Of a stretch of 9,850 bases of DNA, positions 5,592 through 9,850 are shown piece by piece (the first letter of the stretch is position 1; every line of letters starts with the position of its first letter). Made by a program: the position numbers and the translations under genes. The stretch comes from CAZQDP01 sp964592375 (GTDB lineage Bacteria; Bacillota; Clostridia; RUG12999), in contig CAZQDP010000075.1 of the NCBI GenBank assembly GCA_964592375.1, positions 1 through 9,850 of the forward strand, written 5' to 3'. Below the pieces are notes generated by a model, which was given only the letters and a program-made list of their open reading frames with translations, had not been told where the DNA came from and ran no database searches.

Positions 5592-6542
5592 TTAATTACA
5601 CTCCGCCACAAGTGGACCTGCCAAATCCTTGTGGAAAAACAGCTTTCCTGCCATGGTGGGAATAAACGAGGATGGAACCCACATGTCCGGCCCGTAGCGT
5701 AGGCTCATCCAAAGGCTCATGCCTTGCCACTGCATCCCTCTTGCTAAGCTGCCGTCGCAACCGCCGATAATCGCATCCGCCTGCATAAACAGGCCGGGAC
5801 CGATTGTGTTTGCCCGGCAAGGCACCAGGGTGGTTCTGCTTTTAAAAGAGGTGATGGCGTTTTGCTCCACAGTCAGCGGATGAAGCTTTGCACCGATGCG
5901 ATATTCCTCTCTCATCCACTCTTTTTCGCTTGCAAACTCTTGCGCAAAATGCGGCTCCCAAAAAGCAATATGGCACATGCGGCCGATTCCAAATACCAGT
6001 ACAAGCTTTGCGCCCTGTGCTTTGAGATTTGCTATTTTTTCTCCGTAGGTGGGGAGATTTTCTTTTGTGGCAAAATTGCGTTGATTTTCGGGCACGGTCA
6101 AGTCCCCAAGCTGCCCATAAAACGCTTCATTCATGGCGTTTTGAAAGGCCGCGGGATCATTGGCAGGAAGTGTGTTTCCCTCAGCATCGCTCCATTCGTC
6201 CATATTGAAACCATAAAAATGGTCGCATTTTACCTTCCATTGTTTTAGGAAATAGACCGCCCATTTATACATCCCCATCGGGCCGACGGGAAGTATCATG
6301 GCAATTTTTTCACCTTCGTCTCTTGCACTTTTGATTTGCATGGCAATCTCATGCCCCATAAAAGTATCAAAATCCGCGATGGTGTCGCACGCAATGGGCA
6401 AAAAATCCTTGTGCCAGAAATCCTGCCTTTTTAAAATATCCTCAGGCGGATGTTTACAGCACCCATCAATTTTCTCGAAATCCCAGCCCTTTGGATAAAA
6501 ATCCTCAAGCAAAGAGCCTTTTAATGTACTCATGAAATTCAT
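5592..6542 (-). CDS. Divergent glucosamine-6-phosphate deaminase/isomerase-like protein
   Basis: A 316-residue member of the NagB/RpiA/CoA-transferase fold, longer than the roughly 240-270 residues of typical NagB because of an extended N-terminus and inserts. Visible motifs are ILPVGPMGMYKWAV (about 83-96, phosphate-binding region), FNMDEW (112-117, with Asp115 matching NagB Asp72), and FGIGRMCHIAFWEP (184-197), where His191 and Glu196 match NagB His143 and Glu148. The classical Asp141 of the DGH motif is replaced: the protein has RMCHIAF, so Met189 stands there. NagB turns glucosamine-6-phosphate into fructose-6-phosphate and ammonia; this protein may do the same on a related amino sugar or have another chemistry. 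The start follows AAAGGAG by 10 bases and the gene is 25 bp after the deacetylase. It is last in the operon and followed by a terminator. Confidence 0.82.
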   Translation of the reverse strand: MNFMSTLKGSLLEDFYPKGWDFEKIDGCCKHPPEDILKRQDFWHKDFLPIACDTIADFDTFMGHEIAMQIKSARDEGEKIAMILPVGPMGMYKWAVYFLKQWKVKCDHFYGFNMDEWSDAEGNTLPANDPAAFQNAMNEAFYGQLGDLTVPENQRNFATKENLPTYGEKIANLKAQGAKLVLVFGIGRMCHIAFWEPHFAQEFASEKEWMREEYRIGAKLHPLTVEQNAITSFKSRTTLVPCRANTIGPGLFMQADAIIGGCDGSLARGMQWQGMSLWMSLRYGPDMWVPSSFIPTMAGKLFFHKDLAGPLVAECN

Positions 6543-6567
6543 CTTATTTTTCTCCTTTTCATTTTTA

Positions 6568-7272
6568 TTATGGCAACATCCGCATTGGCCTCACCTTTGG
6601 CCATACCTGTGCTTGCGCGTAAGCTTCCGCATAAGCCACGCCACACTGCAAACCTCTGAATTTTGCACAGGTGGTCACGAAATCCGCAAAGTCAATATTG
6701 TCGTGATCCCTCATCCATTTCATCTGGCTCTCGTGCTCCTCTAGCATGGCAAGCTTTACCTCCATGGTTTCCGATATATCCACATATTCGGTAGGAACAA
6801 ATCCAAGCCCTGCAAGTGTATCCATATAATATAACGGTGTAACCTGCCCATGGTAGTCGCTTCCCGTTTCGTAATGGGGTACGCTGGCGGCAAACGATGC
6901 GTCAAATACCAAGCGGCTCACCGCCAAGTGATCCGGCATATAATCGTTGGGGCTATGGGTAAAAATCACATCCGGCTTGGCATAGCGAATGACCTCAACC
7001 ACCGCATCGCGCTGTTTTTTATCCCCTTCATACACCAGAATATCGCCAATATCACAGCAGAGCACCTCACTGCCGATGTGTGCTCCGGCTTTTTTCGCCT
7101 CCTGCTTGCGAATTACTGCAAGCTCTTTTGGCCGCAAAATTTTATGCCCCAAATTTCCGTTTGCCACATGACATATTGTGACATCATCTCCCCGATTTTT
7201 ATATTTTGCCAAGGTTCCTGCACATGCAATTTCAATATCATCCGGATGGCATCCGATTGCAAGTACTCTCAT
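6568..7272 (-). CDS. PIG-L/LmbE family deacetylase
   Basis: A 234-residue zinc-dependent N-deacetylase of the PIG-L fold, close to the usual length. Motifs are the N-terminal AIGCHPDDIE (His9, Asp11, Asp12), where His and the second Asp bind zinc and the first Asp is the general base, and THSPNDYMPDHLAVSRLV, where His115 is the third zinc ligand. Family members remove acetyl groups from N-acetylglucosamine-containing molecules, including GlcNAc-inositides, the bacillithiol precursor and chitobiose-type sugars. Operon context with a deaminase-like gene suggests release of the amino group of an N-acetyl amino sugar so that it can then be deaminated. It is less like bacillithiol-pathway BshB, and no neighbouring gene suggests that pathway. 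The start follows GAGGAG by 9 bases, 22 bp after the dehydrogenase gene. The exact substrate is unknown. Confidence 0.9.
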   Translation of the reverse strand: MRVLAIGCHPDDIEIACAGTLAKYKNRGDDVTICHVANGNLGHKILRPKELAVIRKQEAKKAGAHIGSEVLCCDIGDILVYEGDKKQRDAVVEVIRYAKPDVIFTHSPNDYMPDHLAVSRLVFDASFAASVPHYETGSDYHGQVTPLYYMDTLAGLGFVPTEYVDISETMEVKLAMLEEHESQMKWMRDHDNIDFADFVTTCAKFRGLQCGVAYAEAYAQAQVWPKVRPMRMLP

Positions 7273-7294
7273 GTGTTTTCACTCCTCTATGTTG

Positions 7295-8302
7295 TTATAA
7301 ACTCTCCCGAATCATTTTGTCTGCACAAACGGCCCATAAGAAGCACTGAAAACCCTCGTTCAGGGTTGGCACCGCTTCAATATTGTTTTCAATCATATTG
7401 ATCAAGTAATCAAACTGGTCTCCTGTTGGTTTTCGTTTGCTCCGCATATTGATATGCCGATAGGTTTTTTGAGGATACCGATAATATTCAATGAGATCCC
7501 CCTCCTCTTGATTGCTCGTTCGATCCCTTTGGAGAACAATCTTGATACGTCCTTTGGGTCCAAAAAATTCTTTCACATTTTCCGAAGAAATGGTGTTACT
7601 CCATCCCGCCTCATAATAACCGATGGAACCATCCGAAAGCTTTGCAGTGAGCAGCCCGTAATTGTATTCCCCATTTCCTATATCCATCTCGGTCTTCGCG
7701 CCAATACCGGATACCTGAACAATTCTCGCACCCGTAAACCACTGCATCACATCCAAATAATGTACACCACAATCAATAATGGGTGACGTTTCTTTGATGA
7801 GTGTTAAATACTTATCCCAATTCATGGTATGGTGGTTTTGCACCATCCGCATCACAATCGGCGACCCGATTGCACCGTCTTGTATCATCGATCTTACTTG
7901 ATTATACGTATCATTATGCCGCAAAATATGCCCAATGAGTATCTTGCAATGGGAATGTGCCTCTGCCAAGCGCACAAATTCCTGCGCCTGCGCCATTGAC
8001 TGCGCAAGCGGCTTTTCACAAATGATGTGCTTCCCGTTTGCAAAGCACAAAGCAGCAATATCCAAATGAGTGGAAGGGTAGGTAGCAATAATCACAACAT
8101 CAATTTCTTCATCCGCAATACATAATGTATAATCTGTCACGGCGTTTAAGGCGCCATATTTCCGTTTAAAGCTTTGCGCCCTGCTTTTTTTTATATCACA
8201 GACATATTTGATGCTTACGTTTTCTTTGCTGTAAATATCTTGCAGATGAACTTCCCCCATATGCCCACAGCCAATGAGTGCCACCTTATATATTTTGTTC
8301 AT
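7295..8302 (-). CDS. Gfo/Idh/MocA family NAD(P)-dependent oxidoreductase
   Basis: A 335-residue two-domain dehydrogenase of the usual family length. The N-terminal Rossmann domain shows VALIGCGHMGEVH (7-19) and the conserved CEKPLA (95-100, catalytic-region Lys97). The C-terminal domain carries IIDCGVHYLDVMQWF, with the Asp177-x3-His181-x2-Asp184 pattern used for substrate binding and proton transfer. Family members oxidise a hydroxyl of a sugar, inositol or glycoside to a ketone with NAD(P). The start ATG follows GGAGG by 7 bases, 19 bp after the isomerase stop. Pairing with a TIM-barrel isomerase is common in inositol and in 3-keto-glycoside pathways. Here the deacetylase and deaminase point to an amino sugar, but the sequence does not identify the substrate or the oxidised carbon. 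Confidence 0.92.
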   Translation of the reverse strand: MNKIYKVALIGCGHMGEVHLQDIYSKENVSIKYVCDIKKSRAQSFKRKYGALNAVTDYTLCIADEEIDVVIIATYPSTHLDIAALCFANGKHIICEKPLAQSMAQAQEFVRLAEAHSHCKILIGHILRHNDTYNQVRSMIQDGAIGSPIVMRMVQNHHTMNWDKYLTLIKETSPIIDCGVHYLDVMQWFTGARIVQVSGIGAKTEMDIGNGEYNYGLLTAKLSDGSIGYYEAGWSNTISSENVKEFFGPKGRIKIVLQRDRTSNQEEGDLIEYYRYPQKTYRHINMRSKRKPTGDQFDYLINMIENNIEAVPTLNEGFQCFLWAVCADKMIRESL

Positions 8303-8321
8303 CCCATTTCCTCCGCTTCTC

Positions 8322-9158
8322 CTATGCCGAAAAAATCCGGCTCATGGCCGCAGAGGTATTGTAGATCAATTGATCGGAAAACTGCGCATAGGGTGGAATC
8401 ATCTCTGCGCTGGCCCATCCGTCATAACCGATAGCTCCCAGTGCCTCCATCACCTTTTTCCAATCTACATCACCGGATAAAAGATCGACAAACCCATGTA
8501 TGCCGCCTGCCGCCCTGCGATAATCCTTAAAATGTATTTTTTTAATGCGCTCGCCCAAAATACTTATCCATTGCTCCGGATATCCATTATAAATCACATT
8601 ACCAATATCTAAATAAGCACCCACATAAGGACTTCCTATGGTATCGATAAAATTCCTAAATTCCAAGGGAGAGAGTAAAAATTTATTCCAAACGTTTTCA
8701 AGACCGATATGTATCTGGAGCCGCTCCGCTGTGGCTTTTAGCTGACCTACCGCTGACAGTGAGCGGTCATATGCAACGTCATACGGCACCACCTCACAGC
8801 CCGGAATAAAATCTGCACATACGCAGCCGGGAACAATCAATACACCATCCGCCCCAAGAATACTTGCTACTTCCAGTTGTCGCCTTGCAATATCCATTGC
8901 CTTTTGGCGCACCATCGCATCATTGGCGGTGAGGCTGTACTTCCAGTATAGTCCGCAGGCCACGCTGTGGATTTTGATGCCAATCTCATTCGCATTTGCT
9001 AAAATGGCATAAAGCGCCTGATCGCTGCTTGTAAGGCTAAGCTCTCCCGTCTCTTCGAGGCCAAGCTCTATTCCATCAAATCCGGCCTCTTTTGCGGTTA
9101 ACATGCACTCCATAATGCTTTTTCCTTTAAAAGACCAACTGTTAATTGCTTTTTTCAT
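8322..9158 (-). CDS. Sugar phosphate isomerase/epimerase-like TIM-barrel protein (AP_endonuc_2 family)
   Basis: A 278-residue xylose-isomerase-like TIM barrel, first gene of the sugar operon. It opens with MKKAINSWSF and then GFDGIELGLEE (about 26-36). The four metal ligands expected for the family are visible: Glu154 in IGLENVWNK, Asp184 in AYLDIGNV, His209 in KIHFKDY and Glu252 in WASAEM. Relatives include hexulose-6-phosphate and ribulose-5-phosphate 3-epimerases, tagatose epimerases, inosose isomerases, and the metal-dependent proteins that cleave 3-keto-glycosides. I start at the ATG at 9158, five bases after AAGGAGG. An in-frame extension to 9365 is possible, but its translated segment is low-complexity and crosses the promoter, so I reject it. 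Its role beside the dehydrogenase is probably isomerisation or elimination on the oxidised sugar. Confidence 0.9.
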   Translation of the reverse strand: MKKAINSWSFKGKSIMECMLTAKEAGFDGIELGLEETGELSLTSSDQALYAILANANEIGIKIHSVACGLYWKYSLTANDAMVRQKAMDIARRQLEVASILGADGVLIVPGCVCADFIPGCEVVPYDVAYDRSLSAVGQLKATAERLQIHIGLENVWNKFLLSPLEFRNFIDTIGSPYVGAYLDIGNVIYNGYPEQWISILGERIKKIHFKDYRRAAGGIHGFVDLLSGDVDWKKVMEALGAIGYDGWASAEMIPPYAQFSDQLIYNTSAAMSRIFSA

Positions 9159-9182
9159 ATTGCCCTCCTTATTCTGTTTCAA

Positions 9183-9196
9183 TAAAACGTTTACTT
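9183..9196. promoter_or_regulatory. Possible cre-like or LacI-type palindrome in the sugar operon leader
   Basis: A perfect 8-bp palindrome AAACGTTT (9185-9192) lies in a context reading TAAAACGTTTAC. It resembles the core of the CcpA catabolite site but matches only part of the outer consensus. It sits about 5-12 bases after the predicted minus-strand start point near 9197 and before the ribosome binding site, where a bound repressor would block transcription. Confidence is low because the outer positions TG...CA are not met. Confidence 0.35.
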
Positions 9197-9203
9197 GCTG
9201 ACT

Positions 9204-9232
9204 ATTATAAAACAAAAAAAACCTTTTGTATT
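9204..9232 (-). promoter_or_regulatory. Sugar operon promoter: perfect -10, no -35
   Basis: The minus strand carries TATAAT at 9209-9204, with a predicted start near 9197 and about 39 bases to the isomerase ATG. The hexamer 17 bases upstream (9232-9227) reads AATACA, which does not resemble TTGACA. A good -10 without a -35 is the usual form of a promoter that needs an activator, here most plausibly the divergent AraC-family protein. Confidence 0.65.
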
Positions 9233-9261
9233 TACACAAATGTACTTGTTTTTTGCACAAA
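9231..9261. promoter_or_regulatory. Two direct repeats TTTRCACAAA, 21 bp apart: probable AraC-protein sites
   Basis: TTTACACAAA (9231-9240) and TTTGCACAAA (9252-9261) match at nine of ten bases and start exactly 21 bp apart, two helical turns. This is the spacing of paired AraC half-sites in known systems. The nearer box touches the expected -35 position of the sugar operon promoter. The farther one overlaps the spacer of the regulator's own plus-strand promoter, so one binding event could activate the operon and repress the regulator. The regulator assignment is inference. Confidence 0.65.
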
Positions 9262-9274
9262 AAGACATTATAAT
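9246..9274 (+). promoter_or_regulatory. Promoter of the AraC-family regulator
   Basis: TTGTTT (9246-9251), 17 bases, then TATAAT (9269-9274) on the plus strand. The -10 is perfect and the -35 weak. Transcription would start near 9281 and give a leader of about 67 bases before the ATG at 9348. The 9252-9261 box lies within the spacer, so autorepression is likely. Confidence 0.6.
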
Positions 9275-9302
9275 AAAAAGATAGCGAAAATCTCCACTCA
9301 AA

Positions 9303-9312
9303 TGTGCAAAAA
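9303..9312. repeat. Inverted third copy of the regulator box
   Basis: TGTGCAAAAA (9303-9312) is the exact reverse complement of TTTTTGCACA at 9250-9259, with 43 bases between them. It lies in the regulator's leader, downstream of the predicted start. This may be an additional autoregulatory site or a loop partner for the upstream pair. Confidence 0.45.
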
Positions 9313-9347
9313 GGCTTTGATGGGGAAATGCATAGGAGGGCGAGCGC

Positions 9348-9850
9348 ATGGATGTACATTATCAAAAACAGCCACTTTGCAGTATTTTAACCATCAGTGC
9401 AGTTGTGACTTTGCAGTATTTTGAATTTACCAGCAGCTACAGCAATCCCGCCGAAAGGCATCCTTTCTGGGAACTGGTGTATATTGACAAGGGAGAAATG
9501 GCAGTGGTTTCAGAAGAAAAAACCCTGCTACTAAAAAAAGATGAAATTGTATTTCATAAACCAAACGAAGCGCATGCCCTGTCCGGCACCGGCAAAATTG
9601 CTCCCAATGTGGTTGTGATTTCCTTTTGTACAAAAAGCCGCAGTATGAAATTTCTTGAAAATAAGATTATAAAATTATCCCCTGTGCAAAAAAATACACT
9701 TGCAAGCATTTTATCCGAAGGAATGCAAGCGTTTTTAGGCCCCTTCGATACGCCCTATAAACCAAAAATGTTTAAAAATAAATTAGCGCCCATTGGGGCA
9801 CAGCAGGCACTGAAAAATTTATTAGAGTTATTTTTAATTGATCTTATTCG
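9348..9850 (+). CDS. AraC-family transcriptional regulator, N-terminal sensor domain (partial, C-terminus beyond window)
   Basis: An open frame runs 167 codons to the right edge with no stop. The N-terminal part matches the cupin-type sensor domain of AraC regulators: VTLQYFEF, then ERHPFWELVYIDKGEMAV (36-53), LLKKDEIVFHKPNEAHAL (61-78) and APNVVVISFCTKS (85-97). The helix-turn-helix domain is expected beyond the window and is not seen, so the family call rests on the sensor half. The ATG follows AGGAGGG by 7 bases. It is divergent from the sugar operon and most likely senses a sugar or intermediate of that pathway and activates it. The minus-strand open frame at 9427-9633 opposite it is a shadow. 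Confidence 0.85.
   Translation, partial: MDVHYQKQPLCSILTISAVVTLQYFEFTSSYSNPAERHPFWELVYIDKGEMAVVSEEKTLLLKKDEIVFHKPNEAHALSGTGKIAPNVVVISFCTKSRSMKFLENKIIKLSPVQKNTLASILSEGMQAFLGPFDTPYKPKMFKNKLAPIGAQQALKNLLELFLIDLI
9374..9422. repeat. 15-bp exact direct repeat inside the start of the regulator gene
   Basis: ACTTTGCAGTATTTT occurs at 9374-9388 and again at 9408-9422, 34 bp apart start to start. Because 34 is not a multiple of three, the two copies are read in different frames (PLCSIL versus TLQYFE), so the repeat is not explained by protein sequence. The flanks do not match, so it is not a simple tandem duplication. Both copies contain TTTGCA, as does the upstream regulator box. Confidence 0.6.

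Noticed and set aside
9159..9365. In-frame N-terminal extension of the TIM-barrel isomerase gene back to 9365
   Set aside because: It crosses the promoter and regulator boxes, its protein would be low-complexity and unlike the family, and the ATG at 9158 has a strong AAGGAGG site at good spacing.
9427..9633. Minus-strand open frame of 68 residues near the right edge
   Set aside because: It is opposite the AraC-family regulator, whose plus-strand frame has a ribosome binding site and clear family motifs.
1..9850. Mobile element, prophage, CRISPR, tRNA or rRNA content
   Set aside because: No transposase, integrase, terminal inverted repeats, regularly spaced repeat array or structured RNA gene was recognised on either strand.

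Overview
The window looks like a chromosomal stretch from an anaerobic, low-to-moderate GC Gram-positive bacterium, most likely a Clostridia-type Bacillota. The reasons are strong GGAGG-type ribosome binding sites before most genes, sigma-A-type promoter elements, small ferredoxin and thioredoxin-like proteins, and protein sequences typical of clostridial arsenic and sugar operons. No phage, insertion sequence, CRISPR, tRNA or rRNA is visible. The species assignment is inference.

Two minus-strand operons lie head to tail, followed by a divergent regulator on the plus strand. The first (about 5442 down to 1, leaving the window) is an arsenic/thiol-redox operon. In order of transcription it encodes ArsR, an ArsP-like permease, a small thioredoxin-fold protein, a ferredoxin, a Cys-rich DUF2703 protein, a CoA-disulfide-reductase-like flavoprotein fused to rhodanese, an ACR3 arsenite exporter, and a zinc-ribbon protein cut by the window edge. 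It is read from a textbook TTGACA-17-TATAAT promoter with an ArsR-like inverted repeat placed over it. No ArsC, ArsA, ArsD or ArsM is present, so the reductive step, if there is one here, would have to come from the four redox proteins in the middle.

The second operon (about 9209 down to 5501) encodes a sugar-phosphate-isomerase-like TIM barrel, a Gfo/Idh/MocA dehydrogenase, a PIG-L/LmbE deacetylase and a divergent glucosamine-6-phosphate-deaminase-like protein. It ends in an intrinsic terminator at 5501-5526. The set suggests catabolism of an N-acetylated amino sugar or its glycoside: oxidation or isomerisation, then deacetylation, then deamination. The substrate cannot be read from the sequence, and no transporter or kinase lies in the window.

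The regulator is an AraC-family protein (9348 to the right edge, N-terminal cupin part only), divergent from the sugar operon. The 189-bp region between them holds two near-identical 10-bp boxes exactly 21 bp apart. They abut the -35 position of the sugar promoter, which has a perfect -10 but no recognisable -35. This is the classic layout of an AraC-activated promoter. A third, inverted copy lies in the regulator's leader, and a cre-like palindrome sits just past the sugar operon's start point.

The points most worth a second look are the ars operon with a four-protein thiol/FeS redox core and no ArsC, the deaminase that has lost one of its classical catalytic aspartates, and the readable AraC operator layout.
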